A stretch of 64,000 nt of DNA from Phyllostachys edulis (Eukaryota; Streptophyta; Magnoliopsida; Poales; Poaceae), in the NCBI GenBank assembly GCA_036346405.1, contig CM070557.1:57542016-57606015 (forward strand). The letters run 5' to 3'. The position numbers and the translations under genes are program-made. The number at the start of each line of letters is the position of its first letter. Position 1 is the stretch's first letter. The notes beneath the pieces are model-generated. The model saw only the letters and a program-made list of their open reading frames with translations, had not been told where the DNA came from and made no database searches. Positions 1-10,136 of the stretch are shown here, piece by piece.

Positions 1-2
1 GC

Positions 3-692
3 ATCCGCGACTTCCGCAGGCTCCTGGACGACGCCTACCGCGGCCGCGCCAACTACCTCGAGCGCCTCGAGGGCCGCGCCGCCGCCGCCGCCAGGTCCAC
101 CACCATCCCCGCCCCGCTCGCTCCTCCGAAGTACACCTCTCCGGACAAGCCGAGACTGGTGATCGTGTCAAGGACCGGGTCCCGGGTGATCGAGAACGAG
201 GCGGACGTGGCCGCGCTCGCCGCGGACGTCGGCTTCGACGTGCGCGTGATCCGCCCGGAGCGCACCACCGAGATGTGCAAGATATACATGGAGCTCAACG
301 CCAGCGACGCCATGGTGGGCGTGCACGGCGCGGCCATGACCCACTTCCTCTTCATGCGCCCCGGCAAGGTGTTCATACAGGTGGTTCCCCTCGGCACGGA
401 CTGGGCGGCCGGCGCCTACTACGGCGAGCCCGCGGCGCGGCTCGGCCTGCGGTACGTCGGCTACAAGATCCTCCCCGAGGAGAGCTCGCTCTCCCGCGAG
501 TACCCGACCGGCGACCCCGTGCTCACTGACCCCGCCGGCGTCGCGCAGCGCGGCTGGGACGTGACCAAGAAGGTGTACCTGGATCGGCAGAACGTCCTGC
601 TCGACCTGGCGCGGTTCAGAGAGGAGCTGGTCAGAGCTCACCAGTACATAGTCGCCGCCAGGAGGAGGCGGCTGCCAAGAGCTATGCTGTGA
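3..692 (+). CDS. GT61 family glycosyltransferase, 3' part (gene starts left of window)
   Basis: The frame is open from base 3 to a TGA at 690-692, giving the last 229 residues of a gene whose start lies outside the window. It holds the conserved C-terminal block of plant GT61 (DUF563) enzymes: LVIVSRTGSR, then CKIYMELNASDAM and VGVHGAAMTHFLFMRPG, the most diagnostic stretch of the family, followed by a GAYYGEPAARLGLRYVGY segment. Known members are Golgi type II membrane proteins that add xylose or arabinose side chains to grass arabinoxylan (XAT and XYXT clades). Which acceptor this copy uses is inference only. No intron is seen in this part. Codon use is strongly GC-rich, as in many grass genes. 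The signal-anchor and N-terminal catalytic part cannot be judged here. Confidence 0.9.
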   Translation: MRDFRRLLDDAYRGRANYLERLEGRAAAAARSTTIPAPLAPPKYTSPDKPRLVIVSRTGSRVIENEADVAALAADVGFDVRVIRPERTTEMCKIYMELNASDAMVGVHGAAMTHFLFMRPGKVFIQVVPLGTDWAAGAYYGEPAARLGLRYVGYKILPEESSLSREYPTGDPVLTDPAGVAQRGWDVTKKVYLDRQNVLLDLARFREELVRAHQYIVAARRRRLPRAML

Positions 693-1325
693 TCACTGAT
701 CAAGCAATCAATCACTTTGACCGGTTTGGTTAACCAATTGCTCCCATGTGCTATAGTTGTATACAATTTTCTTCTTCTTCTTCTTCTTCTTCTTCTTCTT
801 CTTCTTCCTTACTTACTTACACCGACTTGACCTGACAATTCTTTGCATTAGATTGTGTGTTGAGTACAATTTACAGCCTGAACTTGATGTTCATACATAC
901 TCAATAAAAGAAGTCAATTACATTGAATATACAAGGGTGTGCAATTGATTTTACATTTTCTGTGGTGATTTTGTATATATGTGCTGTAAGGGTCTGCGAG
1001 TAGCAGAGACAAGTTGCTGCTGCTTGCAGGGCAAGAAGTTTGAACTGCTACTGCTTGTTGTTATACGAGGATCCTTCTCAAACACATGCAAAGGATCTTG
1101 GCAGGTTCAGGAGGGAGATGCCAACGTGATTCCTATCCCATTCTCCAGCCCGTATTGGTTTCTCAGTTGGTTGAAACATACTAGTCAGCTTTTGTTAAGC
1201 GTCAATAAAGCTTGCTAATCAGTGGCCATAAAGCTCTACCTATCAGGCATGGACAACTGCCAACACAGGCGGCAGTACTGTGGTCATCGATCGATGCATG
1301 TATGCATACCTTCTCCTACCAGCCA
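693..1325. other. 3' flank of the GT61 gene
   Basis: No coding sequence is apparent. The stretch holds a CTT microsatellite and two AATAAA-type signals (903-908 and near 1204), which could serve as polyadenylation signals for the GT61 transcript. The stretch ends at the left terminus of the large MULE. Confidence 0.4.
771..807. repeat. (CTT)n microsatellite
   Basis: Twelve or so consecutive CTT triplets lie in the 3' flank of the GT61 gene. The short phenylalanine-rich frame that runs through it is an artefact of the repeat. Confidence 0.95.
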
Positions 1326-1615
1326 TATTAGCGTGATTAGCGTGAGTTCTTTTCGTACTTACAAAAATAGCCGTAGCCTTTCTTTTGACAAAATTAGCGT
1401 TTCGATCGTACGGCCGTCGTGCAACGGCCGTCCCAGTCCACCACGTGTCGTTTCCGCATGGCTGTCGTGTGGTCGCCCTGCACGCCCGCCACGTGTTAGG
1501 TTAGGGTTAGGGTTAGGGTTAGTGTTTCGACCGATAATCCGTGAATTTCGTAGCATTTTAAAAATATAGCAAATTAGTTTCTAAAATTATGAAATTTTAC
1601 ATGAATGCTTGTAAC
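1326..1615. repeat. MULE-1 left terminal inverted repeat
   Basis: This pairs in inverted orientation with 15895-16188. The alignment is mosaic: the outer 40 bp, the ACGTGT block, the TTAGGG run and the inner A/T-rich block match, with diverged spacers between them. The left copy has an extra 9-bp direct repeat (ATTAGCGTG twice, 1327-1345). Confidence 0.7.
1496..1523. repeat. Telomere-like (TTAGGG)n run in the MULE-1 left terminus
   Basis: About four consecutive TTAGGG units occur here. The right terminus has a shorter matching run on the opposite strand (AACCCTAACCCTAA near 16003-16016). The unit is the 6-bp vertebrate-type form, not the 7-bp TTTAGGG form usual in plants, and the position inside an inverted repeat makes it part of the transposon. 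Confidence 0.85.
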
Positions 1616-1830
1616 ACGGTTTACTTTATTGTGTAATTTTTCCATAATTTTCCTCGTTATGCTCCCCTCCCACACGGTCCCCCTCCGGTGACCATATTTT
1701 GAACCGTCCATCCTTCCTCCTCCGCACATCTGTCGACTCCTCGCGGCTGTCCCCCCTTGCCCCTAGTGCTGCGTGTAGACAACGCATCTGAAATTCCTAG
1801 CACCAACGCAGCGGCTCCTCCTTCGCTCGG

Positions 1831-1838
1831 CTATAAAT
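1831..1838 (+). promoter_or_regulatory. TATA box of the MULE-1 transposase gene (predicted)
   Basis: CTATAAAT lies in the context GGCTATAAATAC, about 530 bp before the first recognisable transposase codons. The same ten bases GGCTATAAAT recur before the second gene of the element. The AT-rich spacer to 2364 may be a 5' leader or leader intron. Confidence 0.5.
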
Positions 1839-2036
1839 ACCAAAATCTCATAGTCGCTCTTCGCTCATCCTAATTGCGTTTCGCTTCTCGTTCTGGCGCT
1901 CGTCGCTGAGAACTCAAAGAACTTAACATAATTAATTTTTTTGGAGATCTAGTATTTGCTTACTGCTCGTCGCTTGTCACTCAATTTTTTTATAGCTTAC
2001 CGCGAAGAGCAGGTAATTTATCGGATGCTTTTATCG

Positions 2037-2270
2037 TTATTACCGTAATTAGTTAGTTACTGGTTATTAATTAGTTATGAATTAGTTAGTTTACTGGTAA
2101 TTAATTAGTTTAGAGGTAATTAGTTAGTTCACCGGCAATTAATTAATTAATTAGTTGAAATTAGTTTAGTGGTTATCAGTCCCGCATATTAAATTAGTGC
2201 AAATATTAAATAGTCGTAATTAGTTAGTTTAATATCTGTTAATTAGTTTAGTGGTAAATAATTAGTCGTA
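2037..2270. repeat. AT-rich degenerate array of TTAGTTAGTT/TAATTAGTTA units
   Basis: Short imperfect repeats of the motif TAATTAGTTAGTT fill the leader region upstream of the transposase remnant. No coding potential is seen. Confidence 0.6.
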
Positions 2271-2364
2271 TCTAGTTACACATATGTAATCCATCACTTG
2301 CATGCAATTTGTCGTATCTAATTACACAAATGTACCACGTATGGGGTTGTTGTGGCTTTAGGTA

Positions 2365-4984
2365 ATGTCGAACATGCAAGACTTGTATGTTTTTTATGGC
2401 GATGGTCTCGTACGGGCCGGACCCAGCGGGTTGGACCTGTCGAGATGCCAGTACAAGGTGGTCCGGGCGGAGGGACTCGACGCGATGAATATTCACGAGC
2501 TTCGGAGTTGCATCCGGAGGGAGTTTGTCACGAAAGCAACGAGAAAGAAAGTTGTGATCGAGGGGATCGCCTGCACGAATGATGTGTTGGAGCTTGTCAA
2601 GATGGCTAGAAGTGTAGCATGAAGCCAGTACATGCAGATTGCCTCCCAGCCCGAGGCGGCCATTTACGGGAGGCCGATGGTATACGTGAATTTCATACCA
2701 AGGGTGCCGGACCACCTTGATGATGCTGGGGCCTCTACAAGCGGGCAAGCATAGCCCGAGCCTGAAGACAGTAGCACGGAATGTGTTGCCCCGGAGGATT
2801 GTCTCGCGCATAATTTTGTGCAAAATGAGGGGGCGAAATCATGGTGGTCGACCCGCATTGACTGCCACGAGTATCTACCGGACCAGGCTCTCACGTTGGA
2901 GTCCAACGAGGACGCCGACCCAAGCTCGCATGGTAGCGACGATGACGCAAACCAGGCCGGTGGTCCAACCGGGGGAATTTTGTCATCGGAGGTGCCTTAC
3001 GTGGCATCGAGTCTTGATGACGTCGCAGTGCGTTCGCTCGTACTGTCGCAAGAAGAAGGCTCCCACTGGGGGTTTGATGCCGAGACCCTCTTAGTAGGGC
3101 AACGCTTCCCTAGCAAGGAGACCGTGCAACAAGCTATGGCACAGTACGCCTTGTCCATCAGCCGTGTGTACCAAGTGAACCGGTCCAACCCCGGACATTA
3201 CGCAGTGAGGTGCATAGTGGAAGGCTGCCCTGGCGAGGTCAGCGCTAACTAAGCAAAGATCTTCGGATCGGTATTCACGATCAAGGCGGCCACCGAGCAC
3301 ACTTGCGAGCTTAGCGAGCCCCTGCGACAGCATCGGAACGTGACTTCCACATATGTGGCAAACCTCATCAAGCACCTAGTTGTGGCGGACGTGTCCGTCT
3401 CCCCCAAGCTGCTGATGTCGGAAGTCGCCAATCAGGTTGGCTATCCAGTCAGCTACGGCAAGGTCCGACGAGGCAAGCAGAAGGTCATCGAGTCCATGTA
3501 TGGGACATACGAAGAGGCGTACAACCTTGTGTCGATATTGCTTCACCAGATTGCCGAATGAAACCCGGGTACGTACATAAACAAGCTTGAGTGTGAAGAA
3601 GCTGAGAAAGGGTCCAACCGCTTTATACTGGACCGGGTGTTCTGGGCTTTCGCTCAAGCCATCGGGAGCTTCCAGTTCTGTCATCCCGTGATGACGATGG
3701 ATGGCACTTTCCTCACAGGGAGGTACAAGGGCACGATCCTCACCACGGTGGCGGCCGACGTGAATGACCAGCTTCTCCCTGTGGTATTTGCCATTATGGA
3801 GAGCGAGAACACATCCAGTTGGCTGTGGTTCCTATCGAACGTGAAGACGGCGGTGGTGGGAGACCGGCCCAATGTATGCCTTATCATAGACCGCAATACT
3901 GGGTTGTTGACAGCCATCAACACCATGTAGCACAGGATGGCCCCCCTTACCAGTGGAACGACGTGCAATCCAGGTGGTGCATGAGGTATCTTGCATCTAA
4001 CTTATTCAAGCGGTTCCACAGTCAGGATGTCATAAAGACATTCAAGGCATTGTGTCTGCAGAACCAGAGGCAGAAGTTTGACTCCATCTGGGGAGACCTC
4101 GAACGCCGGACTACAAGGCATACAAAGGAGTCCACTCTGGAGGTATTGGAGGGAGAGCAACCCCATAGTGCCATAAGTTTCTTAGAGTGGATTAATGGCC
4201 ATACTCCTGAATGGGAGGAATGGCCCCTTCTGTATGACACAAACGGTGCGAGGTACGAGATTATGATGATCAACATGTCCGAGGTGTATAACAGAGTCCT
4301 CAAAGGTGTGCGGTGCCTCCCTATCACCGCGATCGTCGAGGATACATGGACTCGTACTGTTGGTTATTTCATCAATAGAGCCACCACAGCCAAGCGACAG
4401 ATGGAGGAAGGCAAACAGTGGTCTGAGAACATGCAGATGCACATGGACAAAAAAAAAAGAGAAGACCCGGATGCATGACATCCAGGTGATCTATGGCCTC
4501 AGGAGGAAATATGAGATCAGGCTTCGGCAGAAACACGTCAACAGTTATGCTAGGGGGGAAGGAAACAGACATGCACCCTGGGTGATGTGGCGACATGCAC
4601 CTGCAACAAGCCGAAGCTCCTGCACAAGCCATGCTTGTACGTGTACAAGGCGTGTGCGCAAATGAGGTAGATGTATACACCATACATCTCCAAGTACTAC
4701 ACACGCAACACCTTTTCGGTACATGGAGTGTGGAGTTTCATTCGTACGGACTGGAAATGAAGTAGAAGGATCTTTGGACGGACATGGTGCAATGAGGCCC
4801 AAACAAGGATTTGAAGACAACAGTGAAGGGGCGATGGCAGACGCGGTGCTTCTAGAATAACATGGATGCTAGTCAACGTATCAGTGTTAGCTGCACAAGC
4901 AAGTACAGGATATGCAAGACCCCTGGACACTCAGTGAAGGATTGTCCCAACAGATTGAGGTCGTCTTGTCATTATTCGGTGTAG
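2365..4984 (+). pseudogene. mudrA-like MULE transposase, degenerate
   Basis: One reading frame (codons in register with 2365) runs to about 3930 and is broken by stops near 2620, 2752, 3250, 3559 and 3928; after a frameshift the product continues from 3819 to 4478. Visible parts in order are an N-terminal acidic region; a MuDR-type block (RFPSKETVQQAMAQYALS, then HYAVRCIVEGCPGEV); a VSYGKVRRGKQK segment; the MULE DDE core with the first Asp in MTMDGTFLTGRYKG and the second in LIIDRNTGLL (usual form ISDRHKGL); a CMRYLASNL block corresponding to the family CMRHL motif; and a decayed CCHC knuckle (CKTPGHSVKDC) near 4906-4945. The in-frame stops fit CAG, CAA or CGA turned into stops. It cannot encode an active transposase. 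Confidence 0.85.
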
Positions 4985-5500
4985 TAATGTAATGCTTTCT
5001 CAGCCTTATTTTCTTACATACAGCAAAACTTGTATGAGTTATGCATAATTTGTATCCTTGCTACGTTCTTCATTGTACGGTGCACTGACATCCTTGCTAC
5101 GTTTTTGTTGTGTCGCAGGAAGACAACGAAGGTGCTACTGGCTTGAAGAGACTGCAAACACCAATCAACTTATTTGAAGATGAATGTGCTTTCTGCCATT
5201 CATTTAGAATCAGTTAGGTAATACAATCGAATTATTTGCATCTATCAAGTCAGATGTGAGCTATTGAAGTCTTCTTAGTTCTTACTGTTATGAACTTAGA
5301 GTCAGAAATCAACCGTGCTTCAAAATTCCCTATTTCTCATCACTAATGTAATGTTCTAACATGCCTATTTTTTATTCTATAGGATAATGGTCATATTTTG
5401 TGCCATGAACATGCATCGAAGGTGCTACTATGTGATGAGGTGAGCTCGGCAAGAAAAAAGATTACCGCGGAGACTAGTTGCGCACACCTATTTTTATGCT
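4985..5500. other. Non-coding sequence between the transposase remnant and a foldback
   Basis: A/T-rich with no open frame of note. The repeated phrase ATCCTTGCTACGTT occurs twice near 5053-5105. It is probably the 3' untranslated part of the transposase gene. Confidence 0.3.
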
Positions 5501-5795
5501 ATAGGACGCTCTTTGTTAATTTATCATTTTTTCATGGATGATATTCTTTAATATTATATTGTACCACAGGCTAGATAACATTGCGCATGAACCAACTGAG
5601 AAAAATGCGTGACGTCCAGATCATATAACGATGTACCGTTGCCTTCGAAACGCACACAAGTCGAAGGTTACGGTACATCGTTATATGATCTGCATGCACG
5701 TATTTCCCTCAGTTGGTTCATGCATAACCTTATCTAGCCTGTCATACAATACAATATTACAGAACATTATCCACAATAAACAAAGAGTATCCTAT
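5501..5795. repeat. Long near-perfect foldback (hairpin) inside MULE-1
   Basis: The two halves are reverse complements over about 140 bp each, around a loop of some 14 nt centred near 5654. Left arm blocks include GGCTAGATAACAT, GCATGAACCAACTGAG, AGATCATATAACGATGTACC and CCTTCG. The right arm contains their complements in reverse order (CGAAGG, GGTACATCGTTATATGATCT, CTCAGTTGGTTCATGC, TTATCTAGCC). The outer parts (ATAGGAC..CTCTTTGTT and AACAAAGAG..TCCTAT) pair less well. It could be a foldback MITE or the template of a hairpin RNA. No TSD is clear. Confidence 0.85.
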
Positions 5796-7300
5796 TTGAT
5801 CGAGTTACATGTGATGCAAAACAAAGTTCAAATGATGCTTGCCTTGCTGGAACTCAAGTTGCTTGCTCTTGGTGGCGTATGAATCTACGTCAATCACTTC
5901 GGATTCTATACAAAAACAACATTGAATCAACACCGAGAAAAACCTAAAAATTCGAAATGCGAAAAAATGCATGAATTTTCTACAGTAGCTAGATGATGAT
6001 TTTATATGAATTTAGGTGAAATAAGTATTCCATTTGGAGCTAGTATGTGAAAGTTATAGTAGTTTGAAAATCAGATTTCTGGAAAATGCTCAAAACGGTG
6101 CTTAGTTACTATTCATCCTAATTTAATTATTTAGTGAAATTTTGCAGGACAGAGATGGATAAAAGGATTATATAGCTAAATAGAGAATATAATTATAAGA
6201 CCAAAATAACTTGGTTCAACTCATTTGGAGTTTATATGAATTAGTTAAGAATTTTTAAAGCTAAAAGCAGTTTCTAGTGTAATACTAATTCGGTTATGGA
6301 TCAATTTCCAAAAACTATAATTTCTGGGACAATAAAATATTTTAAACCTATTTCAAAATAAAATTCACTTAAAATGAAAATTATCAAAATTGGTTTCACA
6401 AGATTTTGAGTTGAGATGAATTAGTTATGCATTTTTGAAGTTAATTGTATTTTTTAGTGGAACAAATAATTTGTTTCGGGATTTCCTAAAGTAATTAATA
6501 CTTTTTGTACTGAGCGCTACGCTAGTCTCAGACGCTGATAGTGGGACCCACGCGATTTTTATTTCTTTTTCATTTATTTCATGAATTTAAGCGTTTTGAC
6601 AGGTGGGGCCTGTAGTTAATATTCGGACGGTCCGATCGGAGCCGGGTCTGTTCGTACGGTTCGATCGGAGCGTTCTAATAGGTGGGGCCTGTAGTTAATG
6701 TTTGGACAGTCCGATCGGAGCCGGGTCTGTTCGGACGGTCCGATCGGCCCAAGTCAACTCGACCGGTTACTGTTTTAATTTCAAACCCCTTAAGTTTGAC
6801 TAGGCTAAAAAAATAGCAAATAAATTCCTAAAATTCTAAAAAATTTCAGAGGTGTTTCTGGGATGATCTAGTACCCAAATAAAATTTATAACCTTACTGT
6901 TCAAGATTTATTATTCTTATTTTAATTCATTAACATCAAGGGCTTTTACATGGTTGAATTAGGTTCCAAAATTCTGGAAAATGAAAAATATTTTAAATGA
7001 ATAAAATAAACTTCAATGGGGGCAGGTCCCCTACCGTGCCCGGGACCGGGGAAAGGTGCACTGTATGGGGCAAAATCGACAAATTATGGCGGAAGGGGGC
7101 TAGTTTTGCAAAAAAAAAAGAAGAGCAGGGGACTACAAATGCCAAAAATTCGGCGCGTGGCCTCCCACTGTCCTCCTCCGCACGACCCTCCCTCCTCGTC
7201 CTGGCACATGTATGGTTCGGTTCCCATGAGAAGACAATAACTGTCAGATGTCGTTTGGAGAAGGTGTGAAATCCAGACCCCTCCTCTAATTGCACCACCT
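5796..7300. other. A/T-rich spacer before the PMD gene, with LTR-like phrases
   Basis: No gene is seen. Phrases such as GAATTTAGGTGAAATAAG and TTTGGAGCTAGTATG resemble text inside the two minus-strand solo LTRs (near 32570 and 41200), so part of this may be an old LTR remnant. From about 7015 the base composition becomes GC-richer, probably the promoter of the PMD gene. Confidence 0.3.
6601..6758. repeat. 79-bp tandem duplication
   Basis: AGGTGGGGCCTGTAGTTAAT begins copies at 6601 and 6680. Each is followed by a GC-rich palindrome-like stretch (GGACGGTCCGATCGG). The copies differ at a few positions. Confidence 0.85.
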
Positions 7301-7352
7301 GTGCTCGTACTTCCTCTTGTCAATTCCATCGCATCCCTGTGTCTGGCAGTGG

Positions 7353-7360
7353 CTATAAAT
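7353..7360 (+). promoter_or_regulatory. TATA box of the MULE-1 PMD gene (predicted)
   Basis: CTATAAAT in the context GGCTATAAATTG shares ten bases with the TATA context of the transposase gene. A pyrimidine-rich (CT)n tract follows within about 50 bp, as in many plant 5' leaders. Confidence 0.5.
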
Positions 7361-7403
7361 TGAAGAGGGAGCGAGCGCAATTTTTTTCGCAGTCAGTCGC
7401 TCG

Positions 7404-7422
7404 CTCTCTCTCTCTCTCTCTT
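7404..7422. repeat. (CT)n microsatellite in the presumed 5' leader
   Basis: An uninterrupted CT run lies about 45 bp downstream of the predicted TATA box. Confidence 0.9.
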
Positions 7423-7775
7423 TCAGTTGCTCTCTATGTTGGTTATATTTTCCCAGACATTTTAGCGTTATTAACCGCCGTCGTTAGAAGTCAATTTAGC
7501 AGGTAATTTTTATCTCCGTCTATTTTTTGTTGTTGGTAAATTATTTATTAACTGCGTACTTAAGTAGTTAGGTTTGCTACGTTTACCAATTTACGAAGAA
7601 GCCATTTTTTTGGCAACAAACTTGCTTGTTCATAAATTATGTATTAACTGCGTAGCAATTTTTTGTTGTTCGTAAATTCTACATTAGAAGCCAATTTACC
7701 TAATGTTACATAAATAATTAGTTCTAAATCTATAATTTGTAGTTAAGAAAATATCATGCGATGCATGCACTACTG

Positions 7776-8227
7776 GCGAGGTTAATTGGCTATGAAAAAA
7801 ATTAGTTTGTCTTAATTAATTAGTTTTAAACAATTAGAAACTACCAAAATAATGAAAGCATGCACTGCTAGTTATTCATGCAACTAATTATTTCGTGGTA
7901 GTTCATAATGACATGCAAGTTATTCTAGTATGCATGCACATGCTGACCAAAATAATGACAGCATGCACTGCTAGTTACCATGCAAACAATTAGTTGATAC
8001 ATACTCAAGTATGCATGCACCATGCAATGAACACACACATATGCAATTAATGTTTTTTAGCAAAGGGAAAGAACATGGGTTAACATGTGTAATTATTGAG
8101 GCGAGGTTAATTAGTTACGAAATATTTAGTTTGTCTTAATTAATTAGTTTTAAATAATTAATTAAGAAAATAATAACGACAGCATGCATTGCTAGTTATT
8201 CATGCAACTAATTATTTCGTGCTAGTT
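7776..8227. repeat. Two ~128-bp direct repeats upstream of the PMD coding start
   Basis: Copies at 7776-7903 and 8101-8227 both begin GCGAGGTTAATT, contain TTAGTTTGTCTTAATTAATT and end in GCTAGTTATTCATGCAACTA plus ATTATTTCGTG. They are 325 bp apart, in a region otherwise rich in ATGCATGCA-type motifs. This is probably a duplication in the leader intron. Confidence 0.75.
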
Positions 8228-10136
8228 ATTTTATGGTCATTATCAATCTTCTCACTAATATTTCGTCTATTTCATGTGTTGCAAGCCATGTCTCTACCGG
8301 CGCTTCTGGAACACTTCTACGATGAAGACCACCGGTGCAAGCTGTGGATCGCCGGTGACACCGATGGCCCTTCGCCCCTGCAGCTTCGGGTGGGGAGGGA
8401 TTCCTGGGAGCTGGACAGTCGCTACGTCCCGATCCTCCGGGGCATGGGCATGTTGCCCCTTGCGAGGTTGGTGTCCCTTGGATGCCAGTTCCTCCTAGAC
8501 ACCAGTCTACTATCCACACTTGTCGACAGGTGGAGGCCCGAGACGCACACCTTCCACTTTCGGTGGGGGTGAGATGATGGTCACCCTACAGGACGTCTCG
8601 CCCTTGACCGGTCCCCCGATCCGGAGTGAGCCGCTTGTTCCGGGCCCTTCGTCGGTGCATTAGAAGGCCATGCTGGAGCAGCGGTTCGGCCAACCTCTTC
8701 TAGAGGGTGCACGTGGCGTCCCCCGGGCTTGGCTGAGGCAGTTCGATGATTGCCTACAGGGTGCACCTGACGAGGTCGTTAGGACGCACCTCGTAGCTTA
8801 CCTTCTTCGGCTCTTTGGTTGGGTTCTGTTTCCAACCATATAGGGCGATTAGTGCTACCCCAACTACATCCGCCTCACCGAGTCGTTGGTTGACGCGGGG
8901 GCTAGGCCGATACCTCACTATAGCTGGGGGTTAGCCATCCTTTGCGTCACATACCGGGGGTTGTGTGACACTTCGCGATGCGGCACCGGTGGTACCCCCA
9001 GCCTGGCCATCTGCTACGTGCTCCTACAGCTGTGGAGTTGAGAGCACTTCCCGGTTGGGCGGCCGTCCATCGAGATAGCGGTGCACCCTTACGCCCCCCC
9101 GATCGACGTGATAGACGGGCCCACCATGGGCTCATGGTGGACTCCTGACTGTCTGGCTGGGCCAAGGACAGGCCGGTGAGGTGCTACTCGTTGTACCACA
9201 ACGAGTTCGAGTCGATGCACGAGAGCGACATCATATGGAATCCATGGTATCCACAGTTCATGCGCACATATGGTGGAGCCTTACGCGTCGTAGCGCGTAA
9301 TGCGCCAGTTTGGTTCGTACCAGGTCGTGCCCCCGCGGATGGCGGGCTCCAGCAGCAAACCGTACATCTGTGAGTGAATGCAACTTCATCCGAGTAATGT
9401 TTATAGTTCTTACGTCTTATTTTATAACATCAATACTTCCAGAAATGCAGGCAATCGAGGGTGGGTGGGCATATAAAGGACTGGCGCCCGGTCCAGCAGG
9501 AGTGGACTACGGCATGGATAGAGGAGGCGCACATGGATGTCTTAACTGAGTGGCGTCCGTACGACCCTGAGACATACGGTGCGTAGTTGGAGTGGTATGT
9601 GCCACGTACGTGCACAAGACTCACCATTCCTACACCGGAGCGCCCGGAGCTGGTGTCAGAGGGGACACACTAGGAGAGCCTCCGTCGTGCGTACGATCGT
9701 CACAGCGCTTCGCGGCGTGACGACAGCGTAGGACACTTACAACCTCTAGTCGTTTTATTGACGATATTTGTGTTCTTCGTTAATAAACATGTTATGTACG
9801 TCGCTACAATTGGAGCAGGCACAGCGCATCTTGGGTGCATCAAACTTTGAGGTACGTCACCGCGGAGTTGAAGAAGATAGTAGAAAACTTGAGCTGCGGT
9901 CGTTCGACGGACGACGTCCTGCGCATCGGACACCAAGTGGGCGGGAGGGGGGGCGTCCTCACCCGCTAGGTCACCACGGCCTAGGCAAGTCTGGTCGGTG
10001 TCGTAGCGTTCCCCGTCGGTCGTCCGCAGGCCAGGTTGGCGGGGAGGTAAGTTATGTACAAATCTACGTTCAGTTTTTTTGGTTATGCCTTACGTTGCGC
10101 TAACATCATGTTGTTCTCCCGCTGCAGGTCCGTCGG

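Noticed and set aside
168..641. Long minus-strand frame across the GT61 exon
   Set aside because: It is antisense to a clear GT61 coding region and arises from high GC content; no domain is legible.
757..948. Phe-rich short protein
   Set aside because: The frame exists only because of the CTT microsatellite.
1496..1523. TTAGGG run as a chromosome end or interstitial telomere from a fusion
   Set aside because: The run is short, of the non-plant 6-bp type, and mirrored in the opposite terminus of the same transposon.
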